Shown: in pieces, positions 14,464 through 21,767 of the stretch
Layout of the letters: every line of letters starts with the position of its first letter
Position numbering within the stretch: position 1 is the stretch's first letter
From: a virus
Length of the DNA: 23,627 nucleotides
Reading direction: 5' to 3' (one strand)
IMG/VR virus record: IMGVR_UViG_3300033141_004690
Coordinates: 1-23,627 of that record
The notes under the pieces: model-generated
What the model was told of the DNA's origin: nothing
Database searches by the model: none
What the model saw: the letters and a program-made list of their open reading frames with translations, nothing else
Program-made: the position numbers and the translations under genes

Positions 14464-16224
14464 CTACCTCGCCCCCACCGTGGCCCCGTGGAGGGCATCA
14501 AGGGCCACCCGCCGCTGCCTTTCGTCAAGCTTCTCGTTACCGATGTAGACGTTGACGGGCACCGTTATCTCCGGGGGTTTCACTCCCGGCCCCTGGGCCG
14601 CAGGCAACCCCAAGGACTTTCGAGCCGCAGCTATCTCCCCCGCCGTAGGTGCTGCTCCCGCCTCCTTTTGCATCCACCTCTCTTCAGCCAAGGTCTTCCC
14701 GGTCGCACCGGGTGTGATAAAGCCCATAAGCGTCTCTCGTACTGTTGGCGTGACTGCCTTGAGTTCCGCTGTCTTGCCAACCAGGTCAGCGTACTCTTCC
14801 GTCTTGGCCTTGCACTCTGCTATCGCCGCCGCCGTCTCTTTAGCGGACTGCCAGAGCTTGTAGAACTCAGTCGCCAGCAGAGCAACACCACCAGCCAGAG
14901 CAATCCAGGGTCCTGCCGCCAGTAAGCCCGGCCCCAGCGCAGTCAAGGCACTTGCCACCTCGCTCACCAGACCCGGCAGCTTGCCGAAGAACCCTATGAG
15001 GCCCGGTCCTACTCTGACAATCCCACTCAAGGCGCTCGAAACCGTCGGCAGCATGTAGACCAGCGGGCCGAACGCCTGGCAGAATGCCCCTATCCCCAGC
15101 GCCCACTTGGTAGCACTCTTCCCCAAGTCGGTCTTCACAAAGTCACCCACACGCGCTATGAAATCGGTGAGCATGGGGAGTATCTCAGCGAGGGTTTCAC
15201 GAACAGGCTCCCCGACCTCAATGGCGAAGTTCTTGAGTTGGGCGGTAATCTCCCGCCACGGACCCATGCCCTTCTCCGCTTTGGTGGCGGCGGCCTCAGC
15301 CGCAAACCCCTGCTTCTGTATCTCCTCGGTGGTCTTCGCGACAGCGTCGACCTGCCCTATCAAGGCCCTGGCAGCAGCGCCCGCCCGACTTCCGAACATG
15401 GCCGTGATGTTGGCCCCGCGCTCCTGCGCCGTGGTCAACAGCTCGATGAGGGTCACGGGGCTTTTCATGGCCTTGGTCACATCGGCCATTGAGATGCCCA
15501 CGCCCTCGAACTCAGTCACCATCTTCTTAGTCGGGGCCAGCAGCTTGTCAACCATCCCCCGGAAATAGGTCCCCGCCATGCTCGCCTCGCCGGTCACCTT
15601 GATGACCTGGTCGGTCACCGCGATGGTGTCCTCAAGCGACCAGCTGAGGGAGCGACCGGCCATCCCCGCGTATTTCATAGTCTCCGCCAGCTCATCACCC
15701 TGGAAAGACGTGTCCGCCAAGGCCCCGGTGAGCGTATCGGCTATCCGCGCCATGTCGCCGGTTCCTAGCCGGAACTGCTCCATCAGGTTGAGCATAATCT
15801 TGGTGGTCTCACCCTGTTCGAGGCCGAGACCGATGCTCGTCTCGGTGATGGGCTTGAGCATCTCCTGCATCTTAGCGATGTTGTAGCCCTCTGATGCCAG
15901 CCGCTTATACGCCCCCGCCACGTCGGTAGCACTCAGACCGAGCTTGGTGAAATCCTGCGCTTTGCAGGCCTCGCGTATGGCCTCCATTTCCTTGGCGGTC
16001 GCACCGGACTGTATCTCCACATCGGCGAGCACATCCTCAAACGATGCAGCTTCCCGTCCGGCGGCAAGCAGACCACCGACCACGGTGGTGCCAGCAGCAG
16101 TCATGCCCGCGCCAACTTGCCGCAGGCTGGTGGCGTTGGCCCTTATCTTGTCACCCAACCCCTTCAGGCCGCGACTGGCCTCGTCCTTGAGACCGACTAT
16201 GATGCTGACCGTGTAGTTAGCCAC
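14464..16224 (-). CDS. Tail tape measure protein, 586 aa
   Basis: Sets tail length and is ejected ahead of DNA. The N-terminus (MANYTVSIIVGLKDEASRGL) and the following core (about 60-330: SFEDVLADVEIQSGATAKEM, LASEGYNIAKM, GMAGRSLSWSLEDT, ALIGQVDAVAKTTEEIQ) match the phage tape-measure core family. Residues 372-455 are hydrophobic and Gly-rich with several possible membrane-spanning segments, common in these proteins for DNA passage. It starts at GTG 16224, overlapping the stop of the frameshifted chaperone (GTGGCTAA), which couples the two. At about 0.15 nm per residue the length predicts a tail near 90 nm, short for a siphovirus. No lysozyme or peptidase domain is present. Confidence 0.93.
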   Translation of the reverse strand: MANYTVSIIVGLKDEASRGLKGLGDKIRANATSLRQVGAGMTAAGTTVVGGLLAAGREAASFEDVLADVEIQSGATAKEMEAIREACKAQDFTKLGLSATDVAGAYKRLASEGYNIAKMQEMLKPITETSIGLGLEQGETTKIMLNLMEQFRLGTGDMARIADTLTGALADTSFQGDELAETMKYAGMAGRSLSWSLEDTIAVTDQVIKVTGEASMAGTYFRGMVDKLLAPTKKMVTEFEGVGISMADVTKAMKSPVTLIELLTTAQERGANITAMFGSRAGAAARALIGQVDAVAKTTEEIQKQGFAAEAAATKAEKGMGPWREITAQLKNFAIEVGEPVRETLAEILPMLTDFIARVGDFVKTDLGKSATKWALGIGAFCQAFGPLVYMLPTVSSALSGIVRVGPGLIGFFGKLPGLVSEVASALTALGPGLLAAGPWIALAGGVALLATEFYKLWQSAKETAAAIAECKAKTEEYADLVGKTAELKAVTPTVRETLMGFITPGATGKTLAEERWMQKEAGAAPTAGEIAAARKSLGLPAAQGPGVKPPEITVPVNVYIGNEKLDERQRRVALDALHGATVGAR

Positions 16225-16773
16225 GTCTCACACCTCGCCTGGCCCTGGCGTCCCGCCGCTCCCGTTCAGCGGCCTTGCCCCTCTCCTCCAGGATAATGAG
16301 CCAGCGCTGAATCACCCACGCTGGCTCACGGTCGAGCTGCTCGCGGGTGTAACCACCCAGTGTTTCGAGCAGCACAAACTCTAGGATTTCGTCGGGTGGG
16401 TTCGCAACAGAGCGCCCCTCGACAAAATCGCGGGCTAACTGTCGGAACCCCCCGCCGGGGGGACTACACCACCGCTCCCCTGCTGACCGATGGAGGTGAC
16501 AGCCCTCACTATCGCCCTGGCAAGGCCCGGCGAGAAGGTGTCGAGAACTTCAGGGGTCACCTTCGTGACCGGGTTCCCGTCCTTGTCCTCGACACCCCTG
16601 ATGCTGTGGATGTAGGCACAGACCTTCTCCCCAACCGCATCCAGCGTTGCGGGGTCCTCGTTTGGCAGGGCGTCAATCTCCTTGACGAGCTTCTTGTATT
16701 GCCCCCAGTCAATGTTGAGTATGAGGGTGACCTCATCATTGACGGGCACCGTCGTAAGCTGTCCAACTTTCAT
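16217..16773 (-). CDS. Tail assembly chaperone GT-type product by -1 frameshift, about 185 aa
   Basis: Analogue of lambda gpGT, which binds the tape measure and recruits tube subunits. Reading in frame from ATG 16773 to codon 109, then slipping -1 at G-GGG-GGT (16453-16447), gives 76 more residues, beginning FRQLARDFVEGRSV and continuing through EILEFVLLETLGGYTREQLD and WVIQRWLIILEERG to a basic tail. This frame has no stop until TAA 16219-16217, which overlaps the tape-measure GTG. The extension looks like coding sequence: amphipathic helices and a charged end. The extension has no plausible start of its own. An indel in the C6/G6 tract would give the same picture, but the position between tube and tape measure is exactly where this recoding is conserved in tailed phages. 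Confidence 0.85.
16435..16773 (-). CDS. Tail assembly chaperone, unshifted G-type product, 112 aa
   Basis: The major product of the chaperone gene, ending at TAG 16437-16435 when no slip occurs. The N-terminal part (VTLILNIDWGQYKKLVKEI) is strand-helix, followed by an acidic helical middle (LPNEDPATLDAVGEKVCAYIHSI) and a Gly/Pro-rich end GSGGVVPPAGGSDS that carries the slippery run. It lies between tail tube and tape measure, as in lambda G. In that system the short form is made in excess and both forms act during assembly and are absent from the virion. The start ATG 16773 has GGGAG about 11 bases upstream, a relaxed spacing. The 70 bases upstream of it (16774-16843) hold no gene. Confidence 0.87.
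   Translation of the reverse strand: MKVGQLTTVPVNDEVTLILNIDWGQYKKLVKEIDALPNEDPATLDAVGEKVCAYIHSIRGVEDKDGNPVTKVTPEVLDTFSPGLARAIVRAVTSIGQQGSGGVVPPAGGSDS
16447..16453 (-). promoter_or_regulatory. -1 ribosomal frameshift slippery heptamer (G GGG GGT)
   Basis: On the - strand the frame-0 codons GGG GGT are preceded by G, a perfect X-XXY-YYZ heptamer in which both tRNAs re-pair with GGG after a -1 slip. The 0 frame meets a stop five codons downstream; the -1 frame stays open for 76 codons. A second legal heptamer, C CCC CCG, lies just upstream at 16462-16456. No clear downstream pseudoknot was found by eye. Confidence 0.8.
16448..16462 (-). other. C6-GGC-G6 hairpin overlapping the slippery site
   Basis: CCCCCCGGCGGGGGG forms a 6-bp all-GC stem with a three-base loop; its 3' arm is the slippery G-run itself. 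Unlike usual stimulators it overlaps the slip site rather than lying downstream, so it must melt as the ribosome enters. Confidence 0.55.
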
Positions 16774-16843
16774 CTCTGACTCAGCTCCCTATGAACGCGA
16801 TACACGATGCGCGGTACTCTTTGCAGCCAAGTCCATTCCTCAC

Positions 16844-17716
16844 TCAGGCCAGCGAGACTGCGAACACGTCCAGGTCGTTGTGCTCGGCCTCCGCGCTGAC
16901 CCTCCACAGGACCTCGTCGGCACCACTCTCGATGGGCAGCGGGTCGCCCGCCAGGTGCAGACCGTTGCCACCTGTCAGGTCCACGGTGAGGAGCTGACCC
17001 GCCTGGGACGTGCCCGTGGCCTTGAACCCGAAGGTCGGCACCCAGTCGGCGATGAAGTTGAAGCTTGCTCTGACGCGGAACTCCACGGTCAGCGCGACTG
17101 AGAAGTCCCCAGGGTCCATCCACTCAGGCAGCCTCTCCGCGTCGGTGGCCTTCTCGTCCTCCGAGGTCTGCGCCGTGATAGCGTTCTCGACGGTGACGGT
17201 CCAGCGTTGGGTCTTGAACATCTCGTCAGCTATCAGCACGTTGCCGGTATGCCAGGCGATTGCGAGATTGCTGGCCTTCTTCGCGGCGGCGGCGGCGATG
17301 TTCACCTGCTCCTGCCCCAAGGCCATCCAGTTGTAGGTCGCCATGAATAGGCCACCCCGCTCGCAGCTCAACTCCAGCGTGTTGAGGTAGCAGTCGGACT
17401 GTTTGCGAGCGGCGTTGACATTGCCGACGACGCCACCCTGGATGAACTTGATGACAGGTGGCAGCGCCCCAACAGAGGGAGGCTTCGCGCAGTTGATGAG
17501 GTCGAGGGACTGGACAGCACAAGTGGCGTTGCCGATGGGCACGACCATGTCTCGATAGACGATGTCCTGCCCGCCCGTGCCGACATTGTGCTGCGGCTCG
17601 CCACCCTCGTAGTCGAGACCGCCGCTGTCCACCTTGTCGAAACTAACCCACGGGCCGCTACCGGCCACATCGTATTCTGCACACTCGGACAGCCCTACAT
17701 AGGCCTCTACTGCCAT
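16844..17716 (-). CDS. Major tail tube protein, 290 aa
   Basis: Forms the hexameric rings of the tail tube. The call rests on position (directly after the terminator and before the chaperone pair), length and beta-rich pattern. Typical stretches are FDKVDSGGLDYEGGE near residue 26, RDMVVPIGNATCAVQSLDL near 55, TLELSCERGGLFMATYNW near 113, and WTVTVENAITAQT and VALTVEFRVRAS later. A C-terminal section (LTVDLTGGNGLHLAGDPLPI and DLDVFAVSLA) describes a final beta domain; lambda V carries an Ig-like one, but this was not confirmed. Only one such gene exists and no sheath gene precedes it, supporting a non-contractile tail. ATG 17716 has GGGGTGA just upstream, overlapping the previous stop. Confidence 0.82.
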   Translation of the reverse strand: MAVEAYVGLSECAEYDVAGSGPWVSFDKVDSGGLDYEGGEPQHNVGTGGQDIVYRDMVVPIGNATCAVQSLDLINCAKPPSVGALPPVIKFIQGGVVGNVNAARKQSDCYLNTLELSCERGGLFMATYNWMALGQEQVNIAAAAAKKASNLAIAWHTGNVLIADEMFKTQRWTVTVENAITAQTSEDEKATDAERLPEWMDPGDFSVALTVEFRVRASFNFIADWVPTFGFKATGTSQAGQLLTVDLTGGNGLHLAGDPLPIESGADEVLWRVSAEAEHNDLDVFAVSLA

Positions 17717-17722
17717 GAGAAC

Positions 17723-18199
17723 TCACCCCTGGGTCTCTAGCTCCTCATACCACTTGACTAGGAACGGTATCAGCTCTATCTCCCACGACTGGTCCTCCTC
17801 GTCGCGGCCCTCAACACAGGTGCTGGGACCGGGCGTCCCCGTCAACCAGTAGTCCGTCTGTTTGAAAAACATGAGATTCCTGAGCACGTTGGCCGCGAGG
17901 ATGCTCACGTAGTCGTCAAGCCGCTCCGGGTCGCCCACGTATCGCGTGGCGAGCGTGACCGCCCAGACCCCGTCAACCTCCACCTGCTGGTCGCCCATGA
18001 AATACTCCCAGTTGTCAATGCCTGAGCGGTAGACGAAGACGGCGTGCCGGTCAGCCACCGACGCCAACCGGCGCGGTCCCTTGAAGACACGCACCTCTTC
18101 CGACAGGCCCTCGCTGAGGTTCTGGTCGTCGCGCAGGTTGGCGATGATGGTGTCGGTGACTCTCACGAACAGGTTGCTGGGCGGCTTGGTGAGTTCCAT
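17723..18199 (-). CDS. Tail terminator protein, 158 aa
   Basis: Likely the terminator that caps the tube and joins it to the head, equivalent by position to lambda gpU. Helix first (NLFVRVTDTIIANLRDD), then strands: VRVFKGPRRLASVADRHAVFVYRSG, EVDGVWAVTLATRYVGDPE, and near the end SWEIELIPFLVKWYEEL. This helix plus beta-sheet pattern and size (about 130-160 aa) suit the family. The start ATG overlaps the preceding gene's stop as TGATG at 18201-18197, giving coupled translation. Assigned by order and fold pattern rather than a signature motif. Confidence 0.75.
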   Translation of the reverse strand: MELTKPPSNLFVRVTDTIIANLRDDQNLSEGLSEEVRVFKGPRRLASVADRHAVFVYRSGIDNWEYFMGDQQVEVDGVWAVTLATRYVGDPERLDDYVSILAANVLRNLMFFKQTDYWLTGTPGPSTCVEGRDEEDQSWEIELIPFLVKWYEELETQG

Positions 18200-18762
18200 C
18201 AGCCCATCACAACCTCAAAGTGCCGAATGAGCATCTGGAGCATCGTCCTTATGTCGGCGCGATTCATCCCGACGAAGGGCCTGGCAGGGATGCCAGGATG
18301 GTGGACCTCGCGGGCGAAGACTACTCCTGCTGCTGTCACGAACCGCAGCAGGCTGACGTTGACGGGCCGGATGGTATGCGGCCCCGTCCCCCCATGTTGC
18401 CACGGGCTTTGCTCCGTGCCCGCCCCCACCTCAACTGACAGGCCCCGAACTACCGAGGTCACCGACTGCTGCATCCGGCGAGTGTCCTGGAGCGCCCTGG
18501 CTCCTCCTCCACCTCCGCGCCGAGCTGCCAACGTGCCCTCCGCCAGCGGCACCCAGGCTCTTCCGGCGGCAGCGGTGGCTCTGCCTACATCGGCCACTAT
18601 CTCCGGCGCGGTCTCGGTGCGGAAAGCCCTGGCGATGGATGACTCAATCACCACTCCGAAGTCCTGCATCACGTGCCGTATACCGGCAGGCGTGAGGCCC
18701 CGTTGAAGAAGTCCCAGACCCTCTTCAACCTCGTCCAGGCCCTCGACTCGCACGTAAAGCAC
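18199..18762 (-). CDS. Neck/tail completion protein, HK97 gp10 / Mu gpG-like, 187 aa
   Basis: Belongs to the gp10/Z/gpG-type morphogenesis proteins at the head-tail junction. The diagnostic order is visible: N-terminal VEGLDEVEEGLGLL helix; RAWVPLAEGTLAARRGGGGGARALQDTRRMQQSV (about 68-101), where a substrate-like W.PL...T...R..G..L.dt..l..S run recurs; a VEVGAGTEQSPWQHGGTGPH loop; and GIPARPFVGMNRAD near the end, the family's conserved 'paRPFlG' motif. It starts at GTG 18762 with AAGGAG nine bases upstream; that SD overlaps the preceding gene's stop (TAGCTAAGGAG). Good confidence in family, less in exact position in the neck. Confidence 0.85.
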   Translation of the reverse strand: MLYVRVEGLDEVEEGLGLLQRGLTPAGIRHVMQDFGVVIESSIARAFRTETAPEIVADVGRATAAAGRAWVPLAEGTLAARRGGGGGARALQDTRRMQQSVTSVVRGLSVEVGAGTEQSPWQHGGTGPHTIRPVNVSLLRFVTAAGVVFAREVHHPGIPARPFVGMNRADIRTMLQMLIRHFEVVMG

Positions 18763-18773
18763 TTGCCGTCTCC

Positions 18774-19220
18774 TTAGCTAAGGCCGAACTCACCCGCAGG
18801 GGCTTTCGTAATAGATGGCCCCGCGCTGCCCTTGACCTTCTTCAGCTTGAAGTGGGCCTCGGAGTCGGCGATGTCTTTCAGCCACCTGCGGGCCTCGCGG
18901 TCAGCATCCTTGAGGTTCTCGGCCACTTCACCAGCACCACCAGCGTAAACGCGGTAGCGGACGGCACGAAAGACGGCCATGACCGCGACCGCCTCACGCA
19001 GCTCGCGGGGCGGCGACGAGAACGGCCAGGTGTTGGGCCACCGCGACCTCAGGATAGACTTGGCGCGGTCGGTAGCGAGCCTGATGCAGCCGTCGAGCAG
19101 GTCGGTATCCTGGCGCAGGATGTCGGACAGGTCGGCGATGACCATGCAGCAGTCGGACCTGCTGCACCAGCACCCTGACCCCAGCGTCGTCTCTTGGAAC
19201 GGTAGAAACTCCGATGGCAT
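18774..19220 (-). CDS. Head-tail connector protein, Mu gp36-like, with N-terminal Cys cluster
   Basis: Probable adaptor at the capsid portal. From residue 26 onward it follows the DUF1320/gp36-like pattern: MVIADLSDILRQDTDLLDGCIRLATDRAKSIL, RELREAVAVMAVFRAVRYRVY and a final DADREARRWLKDIAD helix. The start at ATG 19220 is fixed by AAGGAG six bases upstream. It adds an unusual N-terminal leader of about 25 residues with GCWCSRSDCC, four Cys within nine residues, which would suit a metal site or disulfides. It lies directly after the capsid gene and its downstream hairpin, in the place of lambda FI/FII. Confidence 0.76.
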   Translation of the reverse strand: MPSEFLPFQETTLGSGCWCSRSDCCMVIADLSDILRQDTDLLDGCIRLATDRAKSILRSRWPNTWPFSSPPRELREAVAVMAVFRAVRYRVYAGGAGEVAENLKDADREARRWLKDIADSEAHFKLKKVKGSAGPSITKAPAGEFGLS

Positions 19221-19236
19221 AGTGAACTCCTTCGGC

Positions 19237-19266
19237 GTAGGGTGGACCGTGTCAGGTCCACCCTAC
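19237..19266. other. Perfect 12-bp inverted repeat downstream of the capsid gene
   Basis: GTAGGGTGGACC and GGTCCACCCTAC are exact reverse complements separated by six bases (GTGTCA). It lies in the 83-base gap between the capsid stop (19304) and the connector ATG (19220), ending 6 bases before that gene's AAGGAG. No T-run follows on the - strand, so it is not a canonical intrinsic terminator. Partial attenuation, RNA end-protection of the capsid message, or a protein-binding site are possible. The rest of this gap holds nothing else. Confidence 0.88.
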
Positions 19267-19303
19267 ACCTTGGCCCTCTGGTGGCTTGCTAAGTCAGGAC
19301 GGA

Positions 19304-20353
19304 CTACGACTCCGCTCCTGCGGTCACGTCCTGGTAGACGTACTGCGAGCACGCCACCGCGACTTCCGGCCCACCAGTCCACTCGCCGGTGACATCAACC
19401 CTACCAGGAGCGTCCTTGACGGTGTCGGAGGTGTAGAAGGCCCCGAAGTGACCAGGAGGCGCCTCTACGTGAACCGCCTCACACTCCCTCATCACACGGC
19501 CTGAGCGAGTGTTGTCGGAGTCGAGGACAATCGCTACATTGTCCGGGATGTAGTTAGTCTCAACGCCGGTCAATGGGTGGACATAGGCCCCATCATCCAC
19601 CACCACATCCAGCTCATCAATGCGGGTGACACCACCCTCCAGCAGCACGACAGTCTCGATTCCAGGCATATTCCCCGAAATCATAACGTTCGTGGAGATA
19701 TACCTGCGAGTCACGCTGTCGAGGAGAAGGGTGTCGGCGACACACCCGGCCCTGGCAATGGCAGCCTTCGCCGCGTCTAGGTCTGCCATGATGTTCGCGA
19801 GATTGGCCTGGGCCTCCGCCTGAGTCGGCCCGTCGTCGAAGCCGTAGTTCCAGGCACCCGCCGTGTTATAGGCCTGGAGGCAGTCGTCGGTGCAGAGCAG
19901 CAGCTCCTTGACCTCGGTGTCGGAACCCTTAGGCTTGTAGGTCTTGATTCCCATCAAGGCCTCAGCCCGCAGCCACTCCCAGAACGACTCCAGGCGCAGG
20001 CGCAGCTCGCGCTCGGCGCGAGCCAGCTCACGCTGCCCACGGCTCTGCGTGGAGCTGCCAGGCTCACGCAGGTCCTTGAGGGTCTGCGCGGAGATGTGAA
20101 TCCCCTCTCGCCAGGTCTCCGCGACGTAGTCCACCTGCATCAGCACGGGTGGCTCCACGAACTTGGCCTCACCCCCACGGGTGTTGACCTCCCCTCGCAC
20201 CCTGGAATAAGCAAGCACGTCGTACGTCACATGATTGCCGGGTCCGGTGTTGGGCACGAACGGGAAGAACCGTGAAAGCGGAGCCTCGACCTTGGTGAAC
20301 TGCTCCATAGTCCTCGCGATGGTTTTTGGTTGCAGTTCAATCGGCACAGCCAT
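19304..20353 (-). CDS. Major capsid protein, lambda gpE-like (phage_cap_E family), 349 aa
   Basis: Forms the icosahedral shell. Length is close to lambda gpE (341 aa) and the sequence follows the family: N-terminal TIARTMEQFTKVEAPLSRFF, VTYDVLAYSRVRGEV, GGEAKFVEPPVLMQVDYVAETWREGIHISAQTLKDL, a helix RELARAERELRLRLESFWEW, then RAEALMGIKTYKPKG. Later strands include VADTLLLDSVTRRYISTN and YIPDNVAIVLDSDNTRSG, matching the 'vp.g.a...' turn near the end of gpE-like proteins. ATG 20353 has GAGGTG seven bases upstream. No N-terminal delta domain is present, consistent with the separate scaffold made by the upstream gene. A hairpin follows the gene. Confidence 0.92.
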   Translation of the reverse strand: MAVPIELQPKTIARTMEQFTKVEAPLSRFFPFVPNTGPGNHVTYDVLAYSRVRGEVNTRGGEAKFVEPPVLMQVDYVAETWREGIHISAQTLKDLREPGSSTQSRGQRELARAERELRLRLESFWEWLRAEALMGIKTYKPKGSDTEVKELLLCTDDCLQAYNTAGAWNYGFDDGPTQAEAQANLANIMADLDAAKAAIARAGCVADTLLLDSVTRRYISTNVMISGNMPGIETVVLLEGGVTRIDELDVVVDDGAYVHPLTGVETNYIPDNVAIVLDSDNTRSGRVMRECEAVHVEAPPGHFGAFYTSDTVKDAPGRVDVTGEWTGGPEVAVACSQYVYQDVTAGAES

Positions 20354-20383
20354 TGTTTTTCACCTCACTTTCAGTTGCAGCTA

Positions 20384-21103
20384 TCAGACCATGTCCGGCA
20401 CGTCTACGGCCACCGCACCGTGCGGGCGAGTGATGATTTGCACGCCACCCGACGCCGGGTTCCAGAGCGACAGCTCCGGGACCAGGATAAGGTCGGTGGT
20501 TGCGGCCACCGGGAAGTTCAACGCGCCCTCCTCGATTGCACCCTCAACGACCACCTCGGCGGTGGTCAGGGTGCCCGTGGTGTCGCTGGCGGTGACCCTC
20601 ATGTCCACAGGGTCCCTCAGCACACCAACGGCCTTGGGCACTACCCACTCACCGCGAGTCAGGTCGGCTGCGCCGTTCTCGTAGCACTCAATCCAGTCCG
20701 TTGCGGCCACGCCAGCCGACGCCGCGACCGTGATGATGTTAGTGGTGTAGTCAACCGCCACCACCTGACCGAGCGCAACACCACCACCCGTCGCCGGACC
20801 GGTCACATCAATGGACTGGATGGTGTCACCAGCCTTGAACGGGCTGGCGTCGGCCACCGTGATGTGCGTCGCGTCAGGCACATCCGTGACCTGCGACCGG
20901 CGAATAGGCAGCCACAGCCCCTCGTCGGCATAGCCCGCCTGGTGAATCGCCGCCATCGGGGTCCCCGCCGGAATCACGAACGAGGTGTGGTCAAGCGGGT
21001 CGCGGGCCTCGGCAGAGATGTTGATTCCGAGAATCCGCTCGATGGCCTGGAACGGCGCGTCGTACGCCAACTCCTCACAGTTTCGCTCCACATCGTATGG
21101 CAT
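20384..21103 (-). CDS. Head decoration protein, gpD-like, 239 aa
   Basis: Between scaffold and capsid genes, the place of lambda D. The C-terminal half has gpD-like features: PKAVGVLRDPVDMRVTAS, TTAEVVVEGAIEEGALNFPV. The middle (about 70-140) is an inserted beta domain with DATHITVADASPFKAGDTIQ to NIITVAASAGVAATDWIE, a pattern found in many virion proteins. The N-terminus reads LGINISAEARDPLDHTSF. It is about twice the size of lambda gpD (110 aa), explained by the inserted domain. The SD TAGGAGGTGA seven bases before ATG 21103 is one of the strongest in the window, fitting an abundant structural protein. Confidence 0.75.
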   Translation of the reverse strand: MPYDVERNCEELAYDAPFQAIERILGINISAEARDPLDHTSFVIPAGTPMAAIHQAGYADEGLWLPIRRSQVTDVPDATHITVADASPFKAGDTIQSIDVTGPATGGGVALGQVVAVDYTTNIITVAASAGVAATDWIECYENGAADLTRGEWVVPKAVGVLRDPVDMRVTASDTTGTLTTAEVVVEGAIEEGALNFPVAATTDLILVPELSLWNPASGGVQIITRPHGAVAVDVPDMV

Positions 21104-21158
21104 CGAATTGTCACCTCCTACTGCATTAGTTCGGTTACAGGTGTGACCCTACCCCTCG

Positions 21159-21767
21159 TCAGTCCTCCGGCTCGTTGGCCATCGCCGCCATCTTGGTCGC
21201 GACGGTGTCGGCCTGAGCGTCGGATGCCTGGTCGGGGTCCTCCGACCCCTCCCACACCAGTCCCTGCGGCCCCCGGCGGACAGCCTGCGAGCTACAGGCC
21301 TTGAGCAGGGTGAGCACCACCTGCGCAATCGGCTGCTCGGCTTCCTCCTCGCCCCCGTCCTCCTCCGCCCTAACCAGCACGGTCACCTTGTCGTCGCGGG
21401 CGAGCAGGTACTCCAGCAGCACATAGGCCTGCCGCCTCTGCGCCGGAGGCACATAGCCCTCGCGGACCAGGTCATCCACCAGGGCCTCGGCCTGGTCCCG
21501 ACGCCGCGCAACTGTCAGGGCCTCGACCTGACCCGCCAGCTCCTCGCGGGCCTTGCGCTCCTGCGCGAGCAAGCGCAGGGTCTGGTCCTGGTCATCATCC
21601 CCGGCGGGCCGATTGCCCAGCGTGTCAGCCACTACGTCGGCCCCCTCAGGCAGCCGCTCCGGGTCCTCGACACCCACAGGGTCGTCCAGGTCCGCGAGGC
21701 TCTCAGGCTTGGCCTCACCCTTGAGCACGGAGACCAACCCCTCCTTGAACTTCTCCCAACTGGACAT
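21159..21767 (-). CDS. Nested scaffold protein (internal start), 202 aa, lambda Nu3-like
   Basis: In frame with the protease gene and sharing its stop. ATG 21767 begins MSSWEKFKEGLVSVL and is preceded by AAGGAGGTG at 21784-21776, eight bases away: a near-perfect SD, better than that of the full-length gene. The product has an amphipathic start, an acidic linker (SLADLDDPVGVEDPERLPEG), a long coiled coil (RLLAQERKAREELAGQVEAL to RRRDQAEALVDDLV) and an acidic end, matching a capsid scaffold. It would make scaffold in excess over protease from one mRNA, as lambda does with Nu3 inside C. Seen: frame, SD, composition. Inferred: that the site is used. Confidence 0.78.
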   Translation of the reverse strand: MSSWEKFKEGLVSVLKGEAKPESLADLDDPVGVEDPERLPEGADVVADTLGNRPAGDDDQDQTLRLLAQERKAREELAGQVEALTVARRRDQAEALVDDLVREGYVPPAQRRQAYVLLEYLLARDDKVTVLVRAEEDGGEEEAEQPIAQVVLTLLKACSSQAVRRGPQGLVWEGSEDPDQASDAQADTVATKMAAMANEPED

